NCBI RefSeq assembly: GCF_001949145.1
Contig: NW_019091743.1
Coordinates: 91,454 to 117,466 of the forward strand
Source: Acanthaster planci
Lineage: Eukaryota; Echinodermata; Asteroidea; Valvatida; Acanthasteridae
DNA: 26,013 nucleotides
Direction: 5' to 3'
The notes under the pieces were generated by a model that was given only the letters and a program-made list of their open reading frames with translations, was not told the origin of the DNA and did no database searches. The position numbers were made by a program, and so were the translations under genes. Positions 1-9,624 of the stretch are shown piece after piece (the first letter of the stretch is position 1; the number at the start of each line of letters is the position of its first letter).

Positions 1-83
1 GGTTTTGCTGGTTGCTCATATCTCTATTTTTATATAGGTTTCTAATTTTTTTTTCCATTTTTATTCGGGCGGGATTTCTGTCG

Positions 84-345
84 CGAGTTGTTTACAGCCG
101 GGGTCAAAAGTTGTGTGGAAATCCCCGGCGCTAGTCACGAGTTGTTTACAGCGAGCGAGCGAAGCGGTGCCGGGGTCAAAAGGTGAGTGGAATTCCCCGG
201 TTTTTTGGGTCGATGTACTACCCAAGGGTTTTGAGCAAAAACGGAGTTCACGTCATTCCAGGATTTTCCCGTTTTTTCCCACCAAAAATGTTTCGACGAT
301 TTTTTGGGTCGATGTACTACCCAAGGGTTTTGAGCAAAAACCGGG
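84..345. repeat. Nested direct repeats, period about 99 bp
   Basis: A segment beginning TTTTTTGGGTCGATGTACTA at 201-243 recurs almost exactly at 300-342 (period 99). Just upstream, CGAGTTGTTTACAGC (84-98 and 138-152) and CCGGGGTCAAAAG (98-110 and about 170-182) also recur. The short open frames here simply translate these repeats. It may be a fragment of a larger dispersed element cut by the left edge; I do not recognise a family. Confidence 0.7.
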
Positions 346-750
346 TAAAAAGGGGCGCTTGGTCCAGAACTCTCATTTTCCTACTACTGTCTGCTTTCAA
401 CTCGAAGTAGTAGAAATCGAACAAATCTAGCACACTTACGCCGCAGTTAATTAACTAATTTAACTTTGTTTTTATGCGATACATTTTGACAAATGAGAGC
501 TTGCACTCTTCAAATGGCGTCGTCGATTGAAAGTAAGGAGTCAAGACACAAAATACATAAAGTATGTTAAATTCAGACTTTTCAGGCTGCACTGAATTTT
601 GGTGGAAGAGTCTTTCAGGATGACTCCACACGTCAAATCAAACAAAAAATAACGGCAATTTACCGTGAACTAACGTACCTGCGATGGTCGTGTATCTGCA
701 TGTGCAGTGGGCGTGGTTTAAACTGAAGTGGCATCACACTTACGAACCGG

Positions 751-759
751 ATATATATA
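751..759 (+). promoter_or_regulatory. TATA-like sequence
   Basis: ATATATATA follows a GC-box-like GGGCGTGG (about 708-715) and precedes a GC-richer stretch that could hold a start site near 780. It is the only promoter-like context upstream of the candidate exon at 1064-1236. The call rests on sequence resemblance only. Confidence 0.2.
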
Positions 760-892
760 CAGTGTTGACTCCGCGGGCGTGCGTGACAAAGTTCAACACA
801 CAGAGAGCCTCGGTTTCGATGCTGATATGCGCAGACTAGACCTAGACAGAGCTAGTGTGAAATTCCTCTATTGAAAAAAGTTCGCTAGGCAG

Positions 893-1067
893 CCATGTAC
901 GGAGCTTTTAAAGGGACATGGTTGAACAAAAAATGTTCGTCCGACCCGAAAAAAAAAATCGTTGGAACGAATTTTTTTTTTGTTCAAACGAACTTCGTTC
1001 GAACAAATTTGTTTTTCATTGGAACGAATTTTTCTCCCCACCATGTCTTCTTAAAAGCTCCGTATGG
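893..1067. mobile_element. MITE-like inverted-repeat element (175 bp)
   Basis: Terminal inverted repeats of about 27-29 bp lie at 893-921 and 1041-1067. They share CGGAGCTTTTAA and ACATGG, with a 2-bp indel near the tip and a few mismatches. The interior is A/T-run rich. It carries a direct repeat GGAACGAATTTTT (963-975 and 1021-1033) and a near-palindrome around TTCAAACGAACTTCGTTCGAA (about 984-1004). No coding capacity is visible, and no convincing target-site duplication was found. This is the form of a non-autonomous DNA transposon; the superfamily is undetermined. Confidence 0.6.
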
Positions 1068-1236
1068 ATGCAATGCATATGCGCATGCTTGATAGCATTG
1101 ATATGGTTTTTCTTGAGTGTCGGCTGCATGGAGTCATGTCATCTGTCACGTCTACGTCTGTGCGTCGGGGAAAGTTGAGTTTGAAACGAAAAAGAGATGC
1201 CGAATATTGTGGGGAAGAAGACAGCTCTACTAACAG
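1064..1236 (+). CDS. Candidate first coding exon, unknown product
   Basis: An open frame with several in-frame ATGs (1064, 1073, 1079, 1085, 1100) encodes about 57 residues ending in a basic then acidic stretch (LKRKRDAEYC, GEEDSS). It stops at a good 5' splice site, AACAG|GTACATG, after 1236, leaving two bases of the next codon. The basic KRKR patch could be a nuclear localisation signal. The first ATG lies inside the right end of the MITE, so a start at 1079 or later is more natural. No matching downstream exon was found, so this may be chance. Confidence 0.2.
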
Positions 1237-1587
1237 GTACATGTAGGCATACAGTTACACGATCATAATGTAACAGTACAGATGTAGGCTACATGTACAG
1301 GTTGTATGACAATCATCAATCATAGGCCACGTATGTACATGTACATGTATGTTCACGTCCCATAGAGTACCGAAGTGTGACGTCATTGTGAACCAGAAAG
1401 TGCAGTGCAAACGAATGGAGTAGACGCTTGTGTTGGTACATGCGCTGGTTCTCGCGCTAATGCCTTTTACACACTAATTGTGCGCGTACTCAATTGCCGC
1501 AACAGACATTAGTTTGATTTAACTAGGCATGCTCAGTACGGGCCGAGCCATTTCCCTCGTAAGCAGATGACGCACAGCGAACCGCGT

Positions 1588-1595
1588 TATAAAAG
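1588..1595 (+). promoter_or_regulatory. TATA-box-like TATAAAAG
   Basis: A consensus TATAAAAG sits downstream of CpG-containing sequence (1540-1585). No open reading frame of note follows within the next kilobase, so any transcript would be non-coding or have a distant coding exon. Confidence 0.2.
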
Positions 1596-1599
1596 AAGA

Positions 1600-3795
1600 G
1601 GTGCAAAAACTGGTTATTTACAACAGACAGGAACAATAAAACACTTATAAATCAAAGGTTTAAGGGGCAGTTTTAGGTGAAATGTTTACTAGAAATATAG
1701 AAAAATTGATTTACGATAACTTTTGCCGAAGCTTTGAACCAGAACCTACATTTTCACCTTTCATCTTTAATTGCAAATTTTTATGTGAAAATTATTTTTC
1801 GTGAAAAAAATTCCAACGGCATCAGATCAAGCAACAACGAAAACATATTTTATTTACGTTCATTCAAATGCAACGACAAGTTTACGAGAAAATGTCCCTT
1901 TAAAATAATTGATGTTTTCACTTATGGTTGGAGGAAGCCATTTTGTTTTAAAACTCGGTTCTAGATATCGAATTTTTACTCGAATACTATTTCCCCTTGC
2001 GCCATAGAGGATGTGTTCATTTGGAAATCTTAACTGGTATCGATACTCTCATTTGACAGGGACGAAGTTCGTAATGGTATGGAAGTGGACGTGCTCGATG
2101 GATGGTGTTTATTTGATGAACAGTGTTTATGTAGCTCCATGTGGGCTTCAGTACAAAAATGTGTTGTGTGATAATCGACTTAAAACAGATTGTCAAAAAC
2201 TGGCAATTGGTTGTTTCCTTTTTAAAGACGCAGGGAGGGTTTTCTGGACAGATCATGAGCACTGACATATGGGGGGGGGGAGTTGAGGCATGTTGCCCTT
2301 TTTGCACTACCTTTCTGGGGGCTGGGGCAGGGTAATGAAGATTCTTTACGAATGAAAAAATTTCCTAGTTGGTCAGTTACTATTAGAAAACAATCAACTT
2401 CGGATACACCAGTACATGTAAGACTGGTAGGGGTCAAGGTTTGGTATCACCCCTTAGCTCAGTCACCCTGAGATCTGCATTTCCAGTGCTCACCCCCCAT
2501 TTATAACAATACTTGATTATGGTAAATTGTCTACTGAAACCAAATGACAGTGGAAGTCACACCCAATAGGCTAATCCATAGTGAAGACGCGTAATATGCA
2601 AATAATGATGGGGCATTCTGAACACAAAACAGCTCACCTCAGTGGTACAGTTAACAAATTTTGCACATGCTAAATGTCATGTTGCAATTCAAGTAGAGTT
2701 CTCCAAGGGGAATTTACAGAATCACGTGCACTTGTGTTCAGACTAGGGGGACAGTTATATCATTTACTTAAGCTGAGAACGAAAACTCTTGAGACAAAAA
2801 ATATTTGTCATTTTTATGAACAGTACATGTACATTCATCTCATGAAAACAAACCAAGGCGTTATTTCAGGAAAACAGCCCTCTGAGCATTTAAAATGGAG
2901 TCTTGTGTATTCAGCTCTCCCAATACTGGGTAGTAAAGTGTACATACATGTAAAATACAAATGTATATTCCTGGTTATGATGCCTTGAAAATAAGAGGTA
3001 AGTGCAAAGAACATGATGGAACTATCAGTTAACAAGGGCGACATTCTGCTTTACAAATTATGGATCATGGTTGAAACTGTCTTCCTTAGTATATTAATCG
3101 GAGCATATACATGTACATAAAGTTGTGGGGTTGATCAGGATTTGTTCAAGTTTGTGAATGCTTTCTTGCTAAAGGTAGGCCTACCAACTTGAACACAAAA
3201 GACCTAACTTCAAACCCAGCTTTCTTAGAAACTGGAGTGGGTAAACTCATATCCTTTACATGTACATGTAAAAGTAATGAAGTTGTACTACACATGCTGG
3301 TTACAAACTTGTGCTTATAAAAATCTGAACTTTGGTTGAGTTTCTGTCTTTCAATAATAATAATACCCACAAAGCACAACTCAGAGTGGCTCCCCAGCAA
3401 TAAAGTGTACGCATTTTAAAGTTCAACGTTTCTTGCAGCAGCATGTGTCTTTGTAAATTCATGTACCTGTACATGTAACAGTGTGTGTCTATAGAAATGG
3501 AACAACACAGTGCACATCTCTATTAAGCTCACCACACCTCCAGCAGTATGGTTTGTTAGGCTGAAATCCAATCTAGAGGACAATCCATCAAAGTTTCATA
3601 GGATCACTGGATGCTTGTGGATGTGTCAGCTGGAAAAAAAAAAACAAAACCAAACCAGGTTATCAATAAATTGCATCATTTTCAGGATGAACTAGAGGTT
3701 AATTCTAAGGTTGCTTGAAATCAAGCTTCAAGAGTTCATTCACAGATTGTTTCTGGGTTTGGGTAATCTTAATGTTCCTGGCATACTGAAAAATT
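1600..3795. other. Non-coding stretch, nothing recognised
   Basis: AT-rich sequence with homopolymer runs (G10 at about 2271-2281) and scattered TACATGTA motifs (for example 2823-2832, 3110-3117, 3257-3270, 3466-3477). The short open frames on both strands lack splice context or recognisable motifs. It probably represents intergenic or intronic DNA. Confidence 0.5.
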
Positions 3796-3801
3796 TCTGA
3801 G

Positions 3802-3860
3802 TTAACCCTGACAGTCCTCAATCCTTCACCTGTTGGAGGACTGAGGACTGTTAGGGTTAA
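3802..3860. repeat. Perfect-ended hairpin, about 24-bp arms
   Basis: The arm TTAACCCTGACAGTCCTCA (from 3802) pairs with TGAGGACTGTTAGGGTTAA (to 3860) and extends to about 24 bp. There are two internal differences, one of them a G-U wobble in RNA, and a loop of about 10 nt. It could be a tiny MITE or a foldable RNA; nothing shows that it is transcribed. Confidence 0.6.
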
Positions 3861-5185
3861 AATACATTGATGTGAGTTTTCCAATTAATCACACAAGTTT
3901 GGAAACACTTGAGAAAAAGCGGGGGGGGGGGTGGCCATATTCATGTAGGTTGGTACATGTACATGTATGTTTACTGGAATATGCACTACCGAGTAACCCT
4001 CTCAAATCCAAGCAAAATTACCTGCACATAAAAATGTTTTTCATTCAGTAAGCGTATACCGGTACATGTACAGTATATGATTACTATATGAACGCGAGGG
4101 CTAAATTCTAAGTTGAATGTTAAACATCGGAATCAAAAAAATGCATGCAAGACCATGTACATACATGTACATGTGGTGGATGTACCGGTACATGTACATG
4201 TGTGTGCACAAACACAAACATGCATGTCACATGCTCCTCTGAGGTCCATGGTTTCAAAGAAGCGTACGTGACCCTTGTGCTGCCATTGGTCGATTTTGTA
4301 GGTGAATGTAGATTCCAACTACTATTACTAATGCAATCACAGATTTCGACTGAAATTAAAATGCGTGAAGTCAGATCAGAAATTCCACAGACGTAACCGC
4401 AGAATGGTGCTATGACTGCACCTATAGTAGCAGCGCACGTATAATGGTATGAGCAATTTGCACAATTACAGACGCAGTAGTACGAATGGAGCAAAACATT
4501 TACTCAAAAGTAAACTCACCAGTCATGAGAACCTCCGAATGCATTCAAATGCGACATTTACAGTGGCTGGAGAAACTCCTGAAGTTGCAATACGTCAAGG
4601 AAACTCGATGTGAAAAATGATTTTCACATAAAAAATTGAGGATATTTACGATTACTTTTTTTGGAAATCGGAAAAGTAGGGGTCTCAAATTCCATTTTTT
4701 TGAAGTCTTCTTCAGAAGAAATGAAAAATGTACAAAAAAGCCAGGTTCTGCCTATAGAGAAGTTGTCTGCACAGTATTAGTACTTTCTATCTTCAGATTT
4801 CATGAAATTTGCTGAGGAAAAGTTCGTTAACAATTTTTAAATAAACTGCGCAAAACTTTGTTCCTACATGTATGTGTAACTTCAGAACTAGGCCCCATGT
4901 ACATGTATCCATATCCCCGTATCCATGTACATACATACATGTATACACTGTACATGTAGCCACTATGGCAAACCTGTGTTGCACTTGCAACGTTTTCTTC
5001 TTTGCATTTTGATTTTACATCACACCAAATATTAGGCCCTGCTTGTACATGGAACTTGCTCTGTAAGCATAGGCCTATCCCAGTATTTGTGTAGCCACTT
5101 GGGGGAAACTGCATTGGATATTGGACTTTCTCCAACTTTCCCCATTGATTTCATACTTGTCATAGTGTAGAAATAAAACCACGTA
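3861..5185. repeat. Region dense in TACATGTA-type palindromes
   Basis: Clusters of TACATG/CATGTA dinucleotide-like palindromes occur at 3955-3968, 4061-4071, 4155-4203 and 4907-4960, several joined to CCGGTAC. A short perfect palindrome ATGTGAAAA / TTTTCACAT lies at 4608-4629. The longest open frames (minus strand 4120-4494 and 4827-5135) are largely translations of these repeats. I see no gene. Confidence 0.5.
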
Positions 5186-5274
5186 ATAATTTAATGTCAT
5201 TTCAGGTCGATTGTGGGAAACTTGTCAAACTGTGTTGACTGCGGAAGCCAAGATTTTAAAGGGGTAGATTTGGA

Positions 5275-5404
5275 CGGATGGGGCATTCTGTACACGTACA
5301 ATTTTGACGGTGGGGCATTCTGTACACGTACAATTTGGCCGGATGGGGCATTCTGTACACGTACAATTTGGCCGGATGGGGCATTCTGTACACGTACAAT
5401 GTAC
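5275..5404. repeat. 33-bp minisatellite, four copies
   Basis: Four tandem units starting at 5275, 5308, 5340 and 5373 (32-33 bp) share GGGGCATTCTGTACACGTAC. The array ends in a TACATGTAC motif. All six frames read as repeated peptides because of the array. A good 3' splice site-like sequence (TGTCATTTCAG, ending at 5205) precedes it, but no exon could be supported. Confidence 0.85.
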
Positions 5405-5719
5405 ATGTACCGTAGTTACTCTAATTTCCAAGCATAATTTGGTTTCTTAAATTTATGCTTGATTTCATTTAAATTTGTCCATGGATACTGGACCTTCTAT
5501 GTATTACGTTAAAATTGCTTTTTGGCTGGCATGGCAACTGAATATTTGAAGTGTGAGTGTACATGTACCGGTACATTAGGGACTTTGATAGGGTAGTTTA
5601 CTATGGCAAAAAATCTCCATCATGTTCCATGCTTACCGCTATTTCTTAAAACAGGTTTCAACCTAACACATACTTGTATATTCATAAAACTGTATGCTCA
5701 GTGTTTGTCCAAGTGCTTG

Positions 5720-5845
5720 AAAAAAAAAATGTTCAAGTTTACGCTGGTGGGACTCAAATCCACAACCCCCTGCTTACTTTTGCAGACGTCTTAATTAACC
5801 ATGCAATCAACAAGCTTGCCGGCGTTGCCCGGCCTGTCAGTGTCA
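5720..5845 (-). repeat. tRNA-like SINE (pol III type)
   Basis: On the minus strand an A-box-like TGATTGCATGGTTAAT (5809-5794) is followed 33 nt later by a B-box-like GATTTGAGTCC (5760-5750). The B box is embedded in a T-arm-like GTGG...CCAC context. The unit then runs into a T9 tract (complement of the A run at about 5720-5729), which would serve as a pol III terminator. A full cloverleaf is not preserved, so this is more likely a tRNA-derived SINE than a functional tRNA. The 5' boundary is estimated. Confidence 0.5.
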
Positions 5846-6210
5846 GATTTACTGCAAACTATTTTCAAAGATACCGGTATATATTGTCTATTTCTAAATG
5901 CCTGTTAAAAAATTGACATAACCTTGACGTACAAACACATACATCTTTGGAAATACATTGTTATAGTGACCAGTAATTACACGTAAATATACATTGTACC
6001 TTGAAAAGCCTTAAATCATGAAAGTGAAAGGGAAATATCCAGCAGTTGAATGTAGGATTAAATTAGAACAGGGGAGGATTTTATGACTGTGGGGATAGGA
6101 AAACCTTGAAACCAACCTTGGAATGAAATTCACAGTCTTCTGCTTTCATCCTACCCCAAACAGTCACTAAATATGCAAATTTCCTGTGTGCCTGATTCTA
6201 TTCACTAAAA

Positions 6211-6376
6211 TTTGATCAACCGTAATGCTCCCATGCTGCATTGCAGAGCAGCCGCCATGTTTAGCCTTCTTATTTTCTTAGTGTCATCATTAACTGATGT
6301 GTCATTTTTAGACATCTTTGTGTTTTGAGTTTTCTGTTTTCGCTTCACGTTCCTGTGGTACTTTGATCAACCGTAA
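6211..6376. repeat. 15-bp direct repeats flanking a 136-bp segment
   Basis: TTTGATCAACCGTAA occurs exactly at 6211-6225 and at 6362-6376. The length is typical of target-site duplications made by LINE-type machinery, so the 136 bp between may be an inserted short element. It has no obvious poly(A) tail or pol III boxes. The flanks 5860-6210 and 6377-6540 show nothing recognisable. Confidence 0.45.
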
Positions 6377-6539
6377 CCTACAATAACCATAGAATCTAAA
6401 ATTTTTCATGTAACCTTATTTCGTGAATGTTATGGTTGTTTTTGTGTGGTATTTTATCTTTTATGTGTACATGCTCATGCATGTATGTACAGTACATGTA
6501 GGTTACTGATGTTGATTCTATGTAGCTTTTGTCGCCTAG

Positions 6540-7425
6540 AGTTATTGTATAGGGTCAACCAGGCAACCCAGGACAGTTTGGGGCTTAATAAAATGTGTGG
6601 TCCCCACCCCTCCCCAAAGACTGATGCCGATCAGTCAGCCTTTTGATCGGGTCAGTACTCGTGATTACTGCACTAACTGTCCGCTCCAACTAGCACAACT
6701 TCTGGTTCGGAACTGGGGTTAGTCAACCGCCACTCACAGTGGACTGAGCTGTAGTGTGTGCAATCCGATTGCTCAGATCCCCTTGTGATTCTACCGGAAC
6801 AATGAAGTCTATCGTGGTGGTCTACTGTGGCAGTCTACTTTCCATCTACACACTACGCCCGTAGTGTGTGCAGTCCGAACACTCATCCCCCGGCGACAAG
6901 ATCTATAGCAGCAGTCTTCACTTCAGCCTACATGTACATGTGTACCATGCAATGTATTCATCTACCGATATGGCCTACAAAGACTCATGCAGGGATGACT
7001 TCTTGCCTCCCGCGCTTTCTACACTGACTGTCCCACACCCTGAGCCACTGTCTTCAGACACCTTTCCATCGGAGTTACTCAGCCATGAATTTGACACTAC
7101 ACCTTGCTGGGCCACTTCCCCATTGTCAGTGGAGTTGGCCCCGATGAAGCTACATCATGGGCATCAGAACCCATTGGCCTGCTTTGCTGAAGGGGCTTCC
7201 GCACACTGCATGTCACTCCGCTGTCTGGCTTTCTTTTGGGGCTCACCAGGAAGAACGACTCTGAGGCATCCACCCCGGCGGCTCACAAACACCTCCTTCT
7301 GCTGAGTATGAACCACAGCCTGGAGACAGCAGCAGTCCCGTCTCTCTCCGAAACACTTTCATCATTAGCCAGTTGCCTCAGTCCAACACCTCTAAGGAGC
7401 TTTCATCCAATCAAAGATTGACAGC
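6540..7425 (+). other. GC-richer decayed coding-like block
   Basis: This segment is visibly richer in G and C than its surroundings. It reads as overlapping broken plus-strand open frames (6868-7305, 7236-7421) rich in Pro, Ser, Thr and His. An internal imperfect repeat starts GTAGTGTGTGCA at 6751 and 6861 (period 110). The composition fits an old transposon gag-like frame, and the DIRS remnant lies 2.2 kb downstream in the same orientation. I cannot show that they are parts of one element. Confidence 0.3.
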
Positions 7426-7534
7426 CGACTGACCGTAATGTATTAAATTGTATATTTTATTGAGTTAATTAGGCCAGTAGACTTTTTTAGTGGCTGCGTC
7501 TTTTGATTGACAAAGCCTGCCTCAGGATTTCTTT

Positions 7535-8190
7535 ATCATGTTTATCCAAACCTTGGTCAGGTGTGGTTTATATTGTTCTCTGCCCCACCTCGTAATCATT
7601 CTCAGCATCCAACCCACCAAAAATATCAATCCTTCCTATCTCAGTATTTGCTATCCAAACCTACATGTAGACCACGGGCGGTTTTTATTTTTCCCTGTCC
7701 CACCGCTTAACCTTTTTTCTTTTTATTTCTGGCATCCTACATGAACATGCCAAGAATATTAAGCATTCCTGTTTCAGCATTTCCACTCTATCTTACGGTA
7801 CAGTAATATGGTTTATTTTCAATCAGAGCATCCAACCCACGGAAAACTGTTAATCCTTCCCATGTCAGCATTTCTTTTCTACCCAAACCTGGACCAATTG
7901 TGGTTTTTATTTATTTTCGTTCCACTGCAAAATCTTGTTTCTTTTCAGTCCAGGCATCCTACATGCCAAGTATATTAATCATCCCCTCTCAGTATTTCTT
8001 TTCTATCTAAACAAGACCACGTGTGGGTTTTATTTTTTTCTCTCCCCCACCGCTAAATTTCTTATTCCATTCCCAGCATCCAACCCGCCAAGAATATTAA
8101 TCCTTCCCATCTCAGCATTTCTTTTCTATCTAAACCTGGATCACTTTTGGTTTTTATTATTTCCCAGCCCTATTGTCTAATCATTATTTT
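7535..8190. repeat. Diverged tandem array, 96-127-bp units
   Basis: Copies share GCATCC at 7605, 7732, 7828, 7955 and 8076 (spacings 127, 96, 127, 121), followed by AGAATATTAATCCTTCC, CTCAGCATTTCTTTTCTAT, a CTAAACCTGGA-like segment, GGTTTTTATTT and CCCACCGCTAA. A further partial unit precedes 7605. One strand is strongly pyrimidine-rich, which produces long but meaningless open frames. It is satellite-like and does not match a family I know. Confidence 0.8.
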
Positions 8191-8280
8191 TATTCGTCCA
8201 GCCGCCCCCCAAACAAATGTTCTTTGCATCTTTGTTGCGACACTTACATGTACATGTAACTGCTGGTCTTGCGCTCTCAG

Positions 8281-8410
8281 GACCACGGAATTTGCAAAAC
8301 AGTGCACTATCTGAATCACATCTGGGCACTGCATACGAAGGCATTCTGAAAAGCTGTTTCGAATGCAAAAGTATTTTTGATTCAGTCCCTAACTTGAAAC
8401 CTATCTACGG
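8281..8410 (+). CDS. Candidate internal exon, CxxC-containing, unknown
   Basis: A pyrimidine-containing acceptor (TCTTGCGCTCTCAG|GA) and a strong donor (TACGG|GTAAGAT) bracket a 130-nt open segment. It encodes about 43 residues, including GTAYEGILKSCFECKSIFDS. The SCFECK pair of cysteines could be half of a zinc-binding site. Phases: it begins with the last two bases of a codon and ends with the first two. No adjacent exon was found and no family is recognised. It could be a real exon of an upstream gene, part of a buried element, or chance. Confidence 0.35.
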
Positions 8411-9620
8411 GTAAGATCCATCTGCATAGTTTTCCTATTTGAGGATTTTTTAAATGGAAAATTCCATACCTTTTGCATGTAGCGTTGGTCAGTCGCATAC
8501 AAGCATGAGTTCAGTACAGTGAGTCAACACAGCTGCCAGAGCAAGCACAAGAATGATGGATACTCTCTTCTAGTAAAAACGTTTGTTGTATCCAAAAGTC
8601 TTTGAATTCCCGATATAAATGTACATGTAACAGGCCGAACAGCAAAGTGATGCACATTCCTGTGGGAGAAAATCTGTTACATGTACATCGAAACTGTATA
8701 GTACAAAATTCCATTTACAACGAAAGGTTTTCGAACTGTCGTGTATAAAAAGCATTGTTCATATAACCATACAGCTAGGAACAACTTCGTGTCAAATGCA
8801 GGTCTAGCAGCTCCCAATCTTTCTGTTGCTGTCTGTTTTTTGGATACACGCGTGGACTGTGCACAACACAATCTACATATCGATGACTACTATTGGTATA
8901 CAGTAGCAAGCAGCTACATGTACATGTATGTTCACCTAATAAAGCGACGGGCATGTATTCTTGCATCTGAATTGAAAAGTCAGTTCTACCAACATGAGAA
9001 AAAATTAGTGTAAACTTTTTTCAGAAAAATAAGATGCAACATGTAGACCTTGCATTGCCAATCTTATTTTTTGCACACAACGACATATCATTAATGCTGT
9101 ATAAAATGATTCAGAAAAACTTGCTCGAACCGCCCAAATATCAATGTACATGTACTGTTGTAGTGAATTCCGGAACAGCTTTCTACACTCCTGCCCAGAT
9201 AATCCCATCATTGTCCAGATCTACAGCCTTTATAATTAAATTTAATAGACAGGGCGGGGTACTCCATTGAGTAAAACATTGTAAAAAGCTTCAGTGCTTG
9301 CAGCATGCCTCTCACTCCTTCGCTGTGCAGCAAAGCTTTAAGAAGCCACTGGTCCACTACTGAATTCAACTACTGAATTCAACTTGTGTTTGGATGTGGG
9401 GGTAGGATCCGGCTTGGCAGTGTTTGCTCCTTACGGTGAATATCCCTACGGAAGGCCACATTTTCTTAGTATTTATTTTTGTAAATATCTACAACAATTT
9501 TGCTGAGTCAAGAAACGGCCGGAGAAGACCGAGACTCAAGCTTTTTATTTAGGGGTAACTATTTCTATCTTTATTTATCGACCAAACCTCTAAACTGTAT
9601 CCACCTTGTAGCCCTATTTA
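8411..9620. other. Non-coding stretch, nothing recognised
   Basis: It contains TACATGTA motifs (8620-8628, 8681-8688, 8915-8928, 9145-9154) and a 13-bp tandem duplication CTACTGAATTCAA (9357-9369, 9370-9382). Two short plus-strand open frames (8741-9013 and 9034-9270) lack splice context or motifs. From about 9550 the sequence may already be worn retrotransposon. Confidence 0.45.
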
Positions 9621-9624
9621 GTCA

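Noticed and set aside
4120-4494. 124-codon minus-strand open frame rich in Cys, His and Val
   Set aside because: Its Cys/His-Val pattern comes from TACATGTA/TGCATG repeats; no splice signals or domain.
5207-5300. Possible ArfGAP-like CxxC zinc finger (NCVDCGSQDF)
   Set aside because: The second CxxC pair and the conserved Trp/Arg residues are absent and the frame runs straight into the minisatellite.
5275-5404. CRISPR-like array
   Set aside because: The units are contiguous with no unique spacers, and the genome is eukaryotic; this is a minisatellite.
5740-5820. Functional tRNA gene on the minus strand
   Set aside because: A and B boxes are present but acceptor and anticodon stems do not pair convincingly; SINE is the better call.
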